The notes under the pieces: generated by a model
Seen by the model: only the letters and a program-made list of their open reading frames with translations
What the model was told of the DNA's origin: nothing
The model's database searches: none
DNA from: CALEUX01 sp964608615
GTDB taxonomy: Bacteria; Bacteroidota; Bacteroidia; Bacteroidales; Marinilabiliaceae
DNA: 64,000 nucleotides
Reading direction: 5' to 3'
Assembly: GCA_964608615.1 (NCBI GenBank)
Contig: CAZSQG010000007.1
Coordinates: forward strand, 17,362-81,361
Program-made: the position numbers and the translations under genes
In this document: positions 51,772 through 60,202 of the stretch, piece after piece
How positions within the stretch are numbered: position 1 is the first letter of the stretch
Layout of the letters: the number at the start of each line of letters is the position of its first letter

Positions 51772-53235
51772 TTAAAGCAAAGGACTAACTACCCTGGCAA
51801 ACGATTCCTTAGACTTCTGGATTACAGGTCGTTTGTTCCATTCTTCAAGGATTATTTCGCGGCTGTGGCTTAAGTCGTCGAAAAACGACTCCTTCAATTC
51901 ACGAAGTGTTTCTTCATCGTATATAAAGGCGGTAACTTCAAAGTTTTGTTCAAAGCTTCGAAAATCCATGTTGGCTGAGCCAATTACGGAAATAACATCA
52001 TCAACAATCATCACTTTTGAGTGTACAAATCCTTTTTGATAAAAGTAGAATTTTACCTCTGCTTCAAGCATTTCACGTATGAAAGAGTGGGACGAAAGCA
52101 ATGTAACAAACGCATCGCTTTTTTCGGGTATTATGATCCTTACGTCAACACCACCCAGAGCCGCGGTTTTTAGGGCCAGCAGAACACTCTCGCTGGGCAT
52201 GAAATAAGGAGTGGCTATGTAAACACATTTCTTTGCAGAAGCTATAGCCTGAAAAATTCCCATCATAATGGCCGGCCAGTCACTATCGGGGCCACTAGCT
52301 ACAATCTGAACCGTTTTTTTGCCAAGAGGTTTTTTTACAGGAAAATACTTGCGGTCATGAATTTCTGTCTGGCTCACAAAAAACCAGTCGGTAAGAAAAA
52401 CCGTTTGCAGGGTATTCACGGCATCTCCTTTAATCATGAGGTGAGTATCGCGCCATACGCCATATTCAGGACTGCCATTCATATATCGGTCGGCAATGTT
52501 AATACCACCAAGGAAACCAATATTGCCATCAATGACAATAATTTTACGGTGATTACGGTAATTTACCTTGCTGGTAAGGTTGGGGAAACGAACCTGAAGG
52601 AATGAATAAGCCTGAATGTTGGCAGCCCACATCTCTTTAAAGAAGGGTTTTTTAAGTTCCCAGCTCCCAACATCGTCAACAATGAGCCGGACCTCCACTC
52701 CTTGTGCAGCTTTTTTCTTTAATATTTCCTTAATAACGCCACCAATATGGTCATCTGCAAATATGTAATATTCAAGGTGGATGAATGATTTAGCCATTTC
52801 AAGAGCTTCAATAATGGAATCAAAGGTTGCTTTGCCGTTTTGAAGCACGTCAACGTTATTTCCTATGGTTACCACTGCGTTGCTGTTGTTTAGGAGCAGA
52901 GTTATGAGGCTTCGTTTCTCTTCCATGGATGGATTTTCGAATATCTCACCTTCCGATAACCGGTGAATCTGATCGTGGGCCAGTCTCGAAAGGGCATCGT
53001 GGTTGCGAAGTCCTTTTCGGGCAATAATTTTTTCCTTACGAAAGTTTTGACCAAAGAAAATGAAGAAGATGAAACCTATTACGGGAAGCAGTATTAAAAC
53101 CAAAACCCATGAAATGGTTTTTACCGGGTTGCGGTTTTCAAGCACAGTATAAACCGCTACCACTAAGATGCTAATGATATATATGGATAGTAAAACAGGG
53201 CTTACAAACTGGGTTATGTTTTGGATAAAATCCAT
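51772..53235 (-). CDS. cls: cardiolipin synthase
   Basis: Phospholipase D-family enzyme that condenses two phosphatidylglycerols into cardiolipin. Two N-terminal membrane helices (residues ~10-30 and 40-62) are followed by the first HKD motif in YRNHRKIIVIDGNIGFLGGINIADRY and the second in FVHSKVMIVDDVISVIGSANMDFRSF. 487 residues, normal for the ClsA type. ribD lies 31 bases upstream on the same strand, suggesting cotranscription, although the two functions are unrelated. Confidence 0.95.
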   Translation of the reverse strand: MDFIQNITQFVSPVLLSIYIISILVVAVYTVLENRNPVKTISWVLVLILLPVIGFIFFIFFGQNFRKEKIIARKGLRNHDALSRLAHDQIHRLSEGEIFENPSMEEKRSLITLLLNNSNAVVTIGNNVDVLQNGKATFDSIIEALEMAKSFIHLEYYIFADDHIGGVIKEILKKKAAQGVEVRLIVDDVGSWELKKPFFKEMWAANIQAYSFLQVRFPNLTSKVNYRNHRKIIVIDGNIGFLGGINIADRYMNGSPEYGVWRDTHLMIKGDAVNTLQTVFLTDWFFVSQTEIHDRKYFPVKKPLGKKTVQIVASGPDSDWPAIMMGIFQAIASAKKCVYIATPYFMPSESVLLALKTAALGGVDVRIIIPEKSDAFVTLLSSHSFIREMLEAEVKFYFYQKGFVHSKVMIVDDVISVIGSANMDFRSFEQNFEVTAFIYDEETLRELKESFFDDLSHSREIILEEWNKRPVIQKSKESFARVVSPLL

Positions 53236-53266
53236 TGGTTTTATTGTTTATCGGTTGTATCTTAAT

Positions 53267-54346
53267 TTACAAATTATTACGGAAAACAAATAGGCTGCTG
53301 CACCCAAATTTTTCAAATTGTTTAACAGTACCAGAAATATGGGGTTCATTAACCCCTTTGATAAACCATTGAGGTCCTTTAAACACGCGGGCTTCATCCC
53401 ACAAATTCATATCAATAAAGGCGTTAAGTAATTGGGCTCCACCTTCCACAATTACCGACTGAACACCTCTTTGGTACAAGGTTTCCAGAATTGTATCAAC
53501 CGGATTAGCGTTGTAAGACATTAATATCTTTTCAGCATATTCAAAAGAACTATTCTCATTACTGGTAAAAACCATTGTAGGGGCTTCATCATTAAATAGC
53601 GAAAGGTTTGCGGGAAGCGAACCATTACGGTCCAATACAATTCTGACAGGATTACTTCCGGCCCAGTCACGCACGGTTAATGATGGATTGTCCTTTAGCG
53701 CCGTAATGGATCCAACCAAGATAGCTGGTTCGCGACTTCTCCAGAGGTGTACCATTCGGCGGGCGTGTTCGTTGGTGATCCAGGTTGGGCGGTTTTCAGT
53801 TGTTTCTTCACGATTAACATCGATAAAGCCATCTTGTGTGGAAGCCCATTTTAGAATGATATATGGTCGTTTTTGTTCATGAAAAGTAAAAAACCGTCGG
53901 TTAAGTTCACGGCTCTCTTTTTCTAATATGCCAAGCACGACTTCAGCTCCAGAGGCTTTAAGCATGGTTATGCCACGACCAGATACTTCAGAGTATGAAT
54001 CGGTACAGCCAATAACAACACGAGGAATTTTTTTTTGCTGTATGAGCAGGGAGCAGGGAGGTGTTTTACCAAAATGGGCACAAGGCTCAAGGTTTACATA
54101 TAAAGTAGATTCTTTTAAAAGTGTTTGGTCCTTAACTGATTCTATTGCCCAAACTTCGGCATGAGGACCTCCGGCTTTGCGGTGGTACCCTTCTCCAATT
54201 ATTCTGTTTTGGTACACAACAACAGCGCCAACCATGGGATTTGGTAAAGTTAAACCTTCGGCATGTCGTGCCAGTTCAAGGCAGCGGCGCATATAGGTTT
54301 CGTGAATAGTTTGTTGGCTTGACAATTCCATAGGTTTGAGGTTCAT
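53267..54346 (-). CDS. ribD: bifunctional riboflavin biosynthesis deaminase/reductase
   Basis: Catalyses the second and third steps of riboflavin synthesis. The deaminase half has the zinc site GGPHAEVWAI and LEPCAHFGKTPPCSLL. The reductase half has ILKWASTQDGFID, AILVGSITALKDNPSLTVR and VEGGAQLLNAFID. 360 residues from the ATG chosen at 54346 (MNLKPMELSSQQ); the frame is open to 54403 and another ATG is at 54331, so the exact start is uncertain. Divergent from prmC. No FMN riboswitch was recognised upstream. Confidence 0.95.
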   Translation of the reverse strand: MNLKPMELSSQQTIHETYMRRCLELARHAEGLTLPNPMVGAVVVYQNRIIGEGYHRKAGGPHAEVWAIESVKDQTLLKESTLYVNLEPCAHFGKTPPCSLLIQQKKIPRVVIGCTDSYSEVSGRGITMLKASGAEVVLGILEKESRELNRRFFTFHEQKRPYIILKWASTQDGFIDVNREETTENRPTWITNEHARRMVHLWRSREPAILVGSITALKDNPSLTVRDWAGSNPVRIVLDRNGSLPANLSLFNDEAPTMVFTSNENSSFEYAEKILMSYNANPVDTILETLYQRGVQSVIVEGGAQLLNAFIDMNLWDEARVFKGPQWFIKGVNEPHISGTVKQFEKFGCSSLFVFRNNL

Positions 54347-54421
54347 CTTTGTTGTTGGCTGAAAATACGAATTTTTGCTAATATAATAGTTATTTTTACG
54401 CATTAGAGATTCATAGTGGCA

Positions 54422-55297
54422 ATGACAACAATAAAAGAGATTACCAGCTTAATTAAAGATCAACTTAGTCCATTAGTTGGAGATAATGAGGCCAGACACT
54501 TTATCTGGTTACTGTTTGATTATTTGCGAAGTTATTCGCCTACAGATATTATTCTGAAAGAGCAGGAAGTGCTTGATACAACAGAAATTGCCTTTATTAA
54601 TGAGGCTTTGGGTAGGTTGATGAAAGGAGAACCAATACAATATGTACTTGGCCAGACAGAGTTTATGGGGCTTTCTTTTAAGGTTGACACCCGGGTTTTA
54701 ATTCCCCGTCCCGAAACAGAGGAGTTAGTGGAATGGATCCTTTCAGAGGTAAAAAATGAAAGGGTAAATGTTTTGGATATAGGTACAGGCAGCGGCTGTA
54801 TTCCTATTGCAATTAAAAAAAATCTTACGAAGGCAAAGGTGGTAGCATGGGATGTTTCGGTTGATGCGCTTAATGTATCAAAGGAAAATGCCGTAATAAA
54901 TAAAGTGGATGTCGATTTTATAGAAGAAGATGTTTTCAATCCAAAAATTATAAACCAGGCTTACTTTGATATTGTGGTAAGTAACCCTCCTTATGTCACT
55001 AATAAAGAAAAAGCAATGATGGCTGGCAATGTTTTGGATAATGAACCGCATTTGGCGTTATTTGTTTCTGACGACGAGCCGCTTGTTTTTTACAGGGCTA
55101 TTGCTTGTTTATCGAAAAATATATTAAAGCCCGGAGGTAAATTGTATTTTGAGATTAATCAGGCTTATGGTAAAGAGGTGGTTGAAATGCTAAATAGCGA
55201 ATGTTTTGTGAATATAATATTAAGAAAAGACCTTTCGGGGCGTGACCGAATGGTTAGAGCTATTTGGCCTGCTGCTCAAAAAATGGATCGGAATTAA
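54422..55297 (+). CDS. prmC: release factor N5-glutamine methyltransferase
   Basis: Methylates the GGQ glutamine of RF1 and RF2. It has an N-terminal helical domain and a C-terminal SAM domain with VLDIGTGSGCIPIAI, VVAWDVSVDALNVSKENA and the catalytic NPPY in DIVVSNPPYVTNKEK. The linker has the family string PRPETEELVEWI. The ATG at 54422 is preferred over a GTG two codons upstream. 291 residues. Its 3' end overlaps the convergent acpH gene by 38 bases. Divergent from ribD. Confidence 0.95.
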   Translation: MTTIKEITSLIKDQLSPLVGDNEARHFIWLLFDYLRSYSPTDIILKEQEVLDTTEIAFINEALGRLMKGEPIQYVLGQTEFMGLSFKVDTRVLIPRPETEELVEWILSEVKNERVNVLDIGTGSGCIPIAIKKNLTKAKVVAWDVSVDALNVSKENAVINKVDVDFIEEDVFNPKIINQAYFDIVVSNPPYVTNKEKAMMAGNVLDNEPHLALFVSDDEPLVFYRAIACLSKNILKPGGKLYFEINQAYGKEVVEMLNSECFVNIILRKDLSGRDRMVRAIWPAAQKMDRN

Positions 55298-55868
55298 GAT
55301 ATGTTTTGCTCATTTCATTGATCTCTTCAAAAAACTGTAAAAACTCAATACTAAGCTGAGTGTAATTGATGTTAAGTTGTTCCATTGCCCAGTTGGTATG
55401 GTCAGGTAATGATGAGTGTCCTGACATAATGCGTAAAGTTTTTTCAATGCCCTCAAGTGTTTTATATTGCTCCATTCTCCGGCTTTTAATCAAAAACGGA
55501 AGAAAACTTTTAACCGTGCCGGGAAGAGAAAAATAATGAGCCATTAAAATGCGGTGCGATTCTGACACATAGCTTTTAAGTGATTGTGGGGAAAACTTAT
55601 CCCAGGTAACAGCCAGAAAATGATCGTATATAATATCAGTTACAACACCTGCATAGCGTTGGTACATAGGTTTAAAACGATGAGAGCTCTCTCTGAATAT
55701 TGGATGCTTATCGGTGAAAGTGTCGATTTGGCGATGGAGAATAATTCCCTTGCGGATATTATGTGAATATCGGTTGTAATTACTGCCCTTAACATAATCG
55801 CCTATAAAATTACCAACCCTAACACCCGGTTCGGGGCCTGACAAGTATAGGTGAGCGAGGTAATTCAT
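55260..55868 (-). CDS. acyl carrier protein phosphodiesterase (AcpH family)
   Basis: Removes phosphopantetheine from acyl carrier protein. The family (DUF479) is recognised by MNYLAHLYLSG, VGNFIGDYVKGS, GIILHRQIDTFTDKHP and the central YAGVVTDIIYDHFLAVTW, with the conserved His/Asp residues of the HD-like fold. 202 residues, normal length. It is convergent with prmC and shares 38 bases at the 3' ends. The stretch upstream contains a tRNA-Leu relic. Confidence 0.92.
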   Translation of the reverse strand: MNYLAHLYLSGPEPGVRVGNFIGDYVKGSNYNRYSHNIRKGIILHRQIDTFTDKHPIFRESSHRFKPMYQRYAGVVTDIIYDHFLAVTWDKFSPQSLKSYVSESHRILMAHYFSLPGTVKSFLPFLIKSRRMEQYKTLEGIEKTLRIMSGHSSLPDHTNWAMEQLNINYTQLSIEFLQFFEEINEMSKTYLNSDPFFEQQAK

Positions 55869-55917
55869 TGTTGAAACTTTATAACATAATATTTTATCTG
55901 CAATATTGGGCGCGTTC

Positions 55918-55952
55918 GCCGAGGTGGTGGAATTTTAAGATCTTCGACTCCC
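55918..55952 (+). pseudogene. tRNA-Leu relic
   Basis: GCCGAGGTGGTGGAATT matches the acceptor strand, positions 8-9 and the D-arm start of tRNA-Leu. TTCGACTCCC resembles the T-arm. The anticodon stem, variable arm and 3' acceptor strand are missing. It is consistent with a deleted or partial tRNA gene copy such as is left at integration sites, but could be chance. Confidence 0.4.
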
Positions 55953-56146
55953 TAATGTCAACTCAGATAACCATTGTTTGAAATTTTTTAAGTGGTCACA
56001 AAAGAATAAAAGTACTAATAAACAATTTATTCGGAGTTAAGTTTAAATCTGTTTCTTAACATATTGGTATATGACAAAAGAGGGTGTTTTGAATAATCTG
56101 AATGAATAAATTTACGTTTATTGAGAAGAAGGGAAAAGAATATGTT

Positions 56147-56154
56147 TAGATTTG
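56147..56154 (+). promoter_or_regulatory. candidate -7 box of the cDPGS-like GTPase gene
   Basis: TAGATTTG matches TAnnTTTG; an ATTG lies 23 bases upstream, a little far. It would start about 55 bases before the ATG. Confidence 0.4.
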
Positions 56155-56213
56155 AGTTGGAACGTCTTGATTAAGAAAAAAAACTGTATTCAAGTATAAT
56201 TAATACCAGGTTT

Positions 56214-57542
56214 ATGAAAAAGGCAATCATTATTGGAGCCGCCGGTAGAGATTTTCACAATTTTAATACATTCTTCCGCGGAAACAAAGACTATCAAGTA
56301 GTTGCATTTACAGCAGCACAAATACCCGATATTGATGGTAGGCGTTACCCTGCCGAATTGGCGGGAGAGTTCTATCCCAAAGGAATTCCTATTTTCACTG
56401 AGTCGGAATTGCCCGGGTTGATTAAAGAATATGAGGTTGACGTGTGCATATTTTCATATAGTGATGTTCCATACTCCAGGGTTATGGGGGTGTCGGCTGT
56501 GGTAAATGCAGCAGGTGCAAGTTTTATGTTGCTTGGACCCAACGACACCATGATTAAAAGTATGAAACCAGTTATTGCTGTTTGCGCCACTCGTACCGGC
56601 TGTGGTAAAAGCCAGACCTCACGACGAATTATTGAACTTTTAATGGAAAAAGGACTAAAGGTTGTGGCTATACGACACCCTATGCCATACGGCGATTTGG
56701 CCAGACAAAAAGTTCAGCGTTTTGCTACCATTGAGGATCTTGAAAAGCATAAATGCACCATTGAGGAGATGGAAGAGTATGAACCACATGTGGTTCGCGG
56801 CAACGTAATATATGCCGGGGTTGATTATGAAGCCATTTTGCGTGAGGCTGAAGTTGATCCCGATGGTTGTGATGTAATTTTATGGGACGGAGGAAACAAC
56901 GATTTCCCATTTTACAAGCCCGACCTGATGGTTACCGTTGTTGATCCACACCGGGCCGGTCACGAAATGAGTTATTATCCGGGTGAGGTTAATCTGCGAA
57001 TGGCCGATGTTATAGTCATAAACAAGATGGACAGTGCTGATGGGAAAGATATTGAAATCGTTCGTCACAACATTAGGATAGCTAATCCAAAGGCTCTTGT
57101 GATTGATGGAGCTTCGCCTATACGCATTGATTATCCCGAGTTGGTTACCGGAAAGCGTGTTCTCGTTGTTGAGGATGGCCCTACTCTAACTCATGGTGAG
57201 ATGAAGTTTGGAGCCGGGATGGTAGCAGCAAGTAAGTTTGGTGCTGCTGAAATTGTTGATCCCCGCCCTTATGCAGTTGGCAAGCTGGCCAGTACTTTTA
57301 AGCAGTATCCCGAAATTGGAGTATTGCTTCCGGCGATGGGTTATGGTAAGGAGCAAATCAGCGACCTTGAAAAAACCATTGAAGCCACCCCTTGTGACAC
57401 CGTTATAATTGGCACTCCAATTGATTTGAATCGTATTATTAAAATTAGCAAACCCAACACGCGGGTTCATTACGATCTGCAGGAAATAGGAGCGCCTGAT
57501 ATGAAGGAGGTTCTTGAGGGCTTTTTAAAAAAAATTAGATAA
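56214..57542 (+). CDS. cyclic 2,3-diphosphoglycerate synthetase-like P-loop GTPase/ATPase
   Basis: A 442-residue P-loop protein that resembles archaeal cyclic 2,3-diphosphoglycerate synthetase. A Rossmann-like N-terminal domain (KKAIIIGAAGRDFHNFNTFFRG) is followed by VCIFSYSDVPYSRVMG. The P-loop is ATRTGCGKSQTSRRIIELL (Lys132), with downstream AIRHPMPYGDL, VILWDGGNNDFPF and VVDPHRAGHE; VIVINKMDSAD provides an NKxD-like base-recognition motif. In Archaea the family makes a thermoprotectant; in mesophilic Bacteroidota its product is unknown. It is a single gene with a promoter candidate. The assignment to the family is firm by motif order, but the reaction is inferred only. Confidence 0.85.
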   Translation: MKKAIIIGAAGRDFHNFNTFFRGNKDYQVVAFTAAQIPDIDGRRYPAELAGEFYPKGIPIFTESELPGLIKEYEVDVCIFSYSDVPYSRVMGVSAVVNAAGASFMLLGPNDTMIKSMKPVIAVCATRTGCGKSQTSRRIIELLMEKGLKVVAIRHPMPYGDLARQKVQRFATIEDLEKHKCTIEEMEEYEPHVVRGNVIYAGVDYEAILREAEVDPDGCDVILWDGGNNDFPFYKPDLMVTVVDPHRAGHEMSYYPGEVNLRMADVIVINKMDSADGKDIEIVRHNIRIANPKALVIDGASPIRIDYPELVTGKRVLVVEDGPTLTHGEMKFGAGMVAASKFGAAEIVDPRPYAVGKLASTFKQYPEIGVLLPAMGYGKEQISDLEKTIEATPCDTVIIGTPIDLNRIIKISKPNTRVHYDLQEIGAPDMKEVLEGFLKKIR

Positions 57543-57773
57543 TTAGAAATTTTCTGAGATGGACACTTAGTTTTATCAAAGTTCTTCATGTGGCCTTATT
57601 ATGTAAACCTGTAATTTTTGGGGCATCCATTTTAGGTGTTCTGGTGTTGACGTGAGGAATTTCGGCAAAAAGCAATATAGAAACGAAAATCAATTATTGA
57701 GAATAATGATTTAATATGGATAAAAAGGTATATTTACAGGCTAACTGAATAAAAATCAATCGGTAACTTATAT

Positions 57774-58922
57774 ATGCCTTTCGAAATCAGGTTCGATTTT
57801 TATGCATTACTGATATTACTTGGAGTATTTCAGGGCTTTTTTGTAGGATATTTTCTACTGCGTAAAAAGAGCCGTAAGTATAGAAGGAATCTTTTCCTGG
57901 GAATACTTATGGTGAGTTTGTCGTTGGTAATACTGGAAATTCTTATTAATTACACCGGGTTGATTACCCGGGTTATTTTTATTGATAATTTTGCTGAGCC
58001 GCTAAATTTTGCTGTTGCCCCATTGTTTTATCTTTATCTTTGGTATGGATTGAATCCTGACAGGCGAACTCCTGAGTGGCCACATTTTCTGCTTTTGTTA
58101 TTTTATTTTGTTTATTGTTGGTTTTATTTTTTGCAGCCCAACGAGTTTAAGTTTAATTCATTTTTATGGAGTAACCATCCTGATTCATTTCCTGGAGATA
58201 ATCCGGCATTATTTAATCCCGACCCCTGGTGTATTCGTCAGCATATTAATGTGTTAACCGTTTCTCATTTTTTATTTTATCAGATTTTAGCAGTACGGTT
58301 GCTAGTAAAACACTACTGGCGTAAGGATTTATTGGTATTTTCTCTTCAAAAAACTGAGCTTTCTCCATACCGCAATTTTGCTCTTCATTTTATAATAACC
58401 GCAGTTATTCTGGTGGTTGTTAAAGCCGTTTTGGGACGCGACCTGGGAGATGTATTTGTGGCTGTATATGTGGCTGTTATGCTTTATCTTACCAGCTTTA
58501 TGATAGTGGGGAAGTCGAGTTATTTCTTTGAACAGGAGAAAAGGAATAATGAAAAATACCAGAAGTCGGCCCTTGAGGAAGAACAAAAGGATGAAATCAA
58601 GCAAAAGTTGGAGGCTCTTATGAATGAGGAAAAATACTTTTGTGGGAATCTGGTTTCGTTATCTGATTTAGCTAATCGCATTGGGGAGTCACCTCACCGT
58701 GTTTCCCAGGTGATAAATGAAAAATTCGGGATGAGTTTTTTCAATTGGCTGGCCCGTTATCGTGTTGAAGAAGCAAAAATAATCCTTTCGGGGGAAGATT
58801 CCAGAAAATATAAAATTGAAGAGATAGCTGAAATGGTGGGATATAATTCAAAAGCAACTTTTAATAAGGTTTTTAAAAGCCTAACTGGATATACTCCATC
58901 AGATTATCGCAATCAACAGTGA
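57774..58922 (+). CDS. membrane-anchored AraC family transcriptional regulator
   Basis: 382 residues. The N-terminal ~250 residues are a bundle of about seven hydrophobic helices (from FYALLILLGVFQGFFVGYFLL through VAVYVAVMLYLTSFMIVG). A charged linker (FEQEKRNNEKYQKSALEEEQKDEI) leads to an AraC-type double helix-turn-helix domain at about residues 295-380 (LVSLSDLANRIGESPHRVSQVINEKFG, then KIEEIAEMVGYNSKATFNKVFKSLTGYTPSDYR). The layout is that of the Bacteroidota membrane-AraC proteins which sense a signal in the membrane. Start at the ATG at 57774. The acyltransferase gene follows after 96 bases on the same strand and is a likely target or partner. Confidence 0.92.
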   Translation: MPFEIRFDFYALLILLGVFQGFFVGYFLLRKKSRKYRRNLFLGILMVSLSLVILEILINYTGLITRVIFIDNFAEPLNFAVAPLFYLYLWYGLNPDRRTPEWPHFLLLLFYFVYCWFYFLQPNEFKFNSFLWSNHPDSFPGDNPALFNPDPWCIRQHINVLTVSHFLFYQILAVRLLVKHYWRKDLLVFSLQKTELSPYRNFALHFIITAVILVVVKAVLGRDLGDVFVAVYVAVMLYLTSFMIVGKSSYFFEQEKRNNEKYQKSALEEEQKDEIKQKLEALMNEEKYFCGNLVSLSDLANRIGESPHRVSQVINEKFGMSFFNWLARYRVEEAKIILSGEDSRKYKIEEIAEMVGYNSKATFNKVFKSLTGYTPSDYRNQQ

Positions 58923-59018
58923 TGTATTTATCGGCACGGAGTATTTGCCGATAAACACATACTTTATTTCATAGCGTTTGAAGTTTTCTTTGTGTTTGTA
59001 ATCAAAAATAACACAGCT

Positions 59019-60125
59019 ATGAACGAACGACAATTTTACATTGACTGGATACGCATCTTTTTAATATTAAGCGTATTTTTTTATCATGTTGGAATGATTT
59101 TTAACGGATGGGGCTGGCACATAAAGAACGATGTGCAAATTGAAGCTTTAAATCCGGTTATGAGTATGCTTCATGCATGGCGTATGCCTTTACTTTTTTT
59201 AGTGTCGGGTAGTGGAACCCGTTTTGCACTTAAGTTTAGGAGTAAAGGTGAATATACGGGCGAAAGGACAAAGAGGCTTTTTCTGCCTTTGCTTATAGGG
59301 GTTTTTACCCTTGTTCCTGTTCAGGTTTATATCGAAAGAGTGGGGAGCTATTCCAATTTGATCGACTTTTACCGTCATATGTTTGAGGGTTCCTATCCTG
59401 AAGGAAATTTCAGCTGGCATCATCTATGGTTTCTGGTTTACCTCTATTTTATCTCCTTGGTTTTTCTTCCAATAATAAATTTTTCAAGATCTAAATATTA
59501 CCCTAAATTTGAGCGGTTTATGGTTAGGTTGACGGAAAAAAAAGGAGGACTACTACTTCTCTTTATTCCTATTTTGATATCGCAAGTTTTATTAAGGCCT
59601 TATTTTCCTAATGAAACTCATGGCTTTATTGACGACTGGGCTTCGATATCTATGTTTTTTCTGTACTTTATTTATGGGTTTATTTTAACCGGAAATACTG
59701 AAGTAATGGCTGGCGTGGAGCAGCAACGACGTATTTGGCTGAGTTTATCAGTGATATCCACCGTGTTGTTGTTTTACATTCCGGGTTTGATGAAAACAGC
59801 TGCCGCGTGGTCGGTTATGTATGGATTGATTTCCTATTTTATGAGCTGGGTAATAAGTCTCGCTATTCTGGGGTATATGCGTAGGTACCTGAATTACGAT
59901 CATCCTTTGCGTAAACCATTTAATACAGCCATCTATCCTTTTTATTTATTGCATCAACCGGTGATAATTGTAATGGCCTATTTTGTTTTAGCGCTTGGCA
60001 TACCAATTATTACAAAGGCTTTGGCTATTATATTTGCCAGTTTAATATTGATATGGTTTATTTACAGGTGGTTAATTGTGCCCACTAATTTAATGCGAGT
60101 GGCTTTTGGAATGCGAAAGAAGTAG
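59019..60125 (+). CDS. membrane acyltransferase (Acyl_transf_3 / OpgC-like)
   Basis: A 368-residue integral membrane acyltransferase of the AT3 family that typically acetylates or succinylates surface polysaccharides. It begins with the family signature YIDWIRIFLILSVFFYHVGMIF, whose His (YHVG) is the presumed catalytic residue. Next comes MPLLFLVSGSGTRFAL (the 'R-x-P-L-F-x-x-S-G' pattern), then the R-x-x-R-L-x-x-P-type segment TKRLFLPLLIGVF. About ten helices follow. The ATG at 59019 (MNERQFYIDW) is preferred over an in-frame GTG at 58992. It lies behind the membrane AraC gene and converges with uxaA. The acyl donor and acceptor cannot be inferred. Confidence 0.88.
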   Translation: MNERQFYIDWIRIFLILSVFFYHVGMIFNGWGWHIKNDVQIEALNPVMSMLHAWRMPLLFLVSGSGTRFALKFRSKGEYTGERTKRLFLPLLIGVFTLVPVQVYIERVGSYSNLIDFYRHMFEGSYPEGNFSWHHLWFLVYLYFISLVFLPIINFSRSKYYPKFERFMVRLTEKKGGLLLLFIPILISQVLLRPYFPNETHGFIDDWASISMFFLYFIYGFILTGNTEVMAGVEQQRRIWLSLSVISTVLLFYIPGLMKTAAAWSVMYGLISYFMSWVISLAILGYMRRYLNYDHPLRKPFNTAIYPFYLLHQPVIIVMAYFVLALGIPIITKALAIIFASLILIWFIYRWLIVPTNLMRVAFGMRKK

Positions 60126-60133
60126 GGATGATT

Positions 60134-60200
60134 TAAGAGTCGGAAGACAAAAGAAATAAGAGTTTCTCAATTTTTTGAATCTTTTGCCTTCTGACTCTTA
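60134..60200. repeat. 20-base inverted repeat between convergent genes
   Basis: The arms 60134-60153 and 60181-60200 match at 18 of 20 positions; both begin or end with TAAGAGTC and its complement. The loop is 27 bases. Without a T-run it is not a classic terminator, but it sits between convergent genes and may terminate both. Confidence 0.55.
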
Positions 60201-60202
60201 TC

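Larger units (their letters stand above)
55869..56213. other. intergenic region before the GTPase gene
   Basis: Contains the tRNA-Leu relic and the promoter candidate at 56147-56154. Otherwise AT-rich without a gene. Confidence 0.5.

Noticed and set aside
53236..54415. FMN riboswitch controlling ribD
   Set aside because: The spacer to prmC is only about 75 bases and contains no RFN-element sequence.
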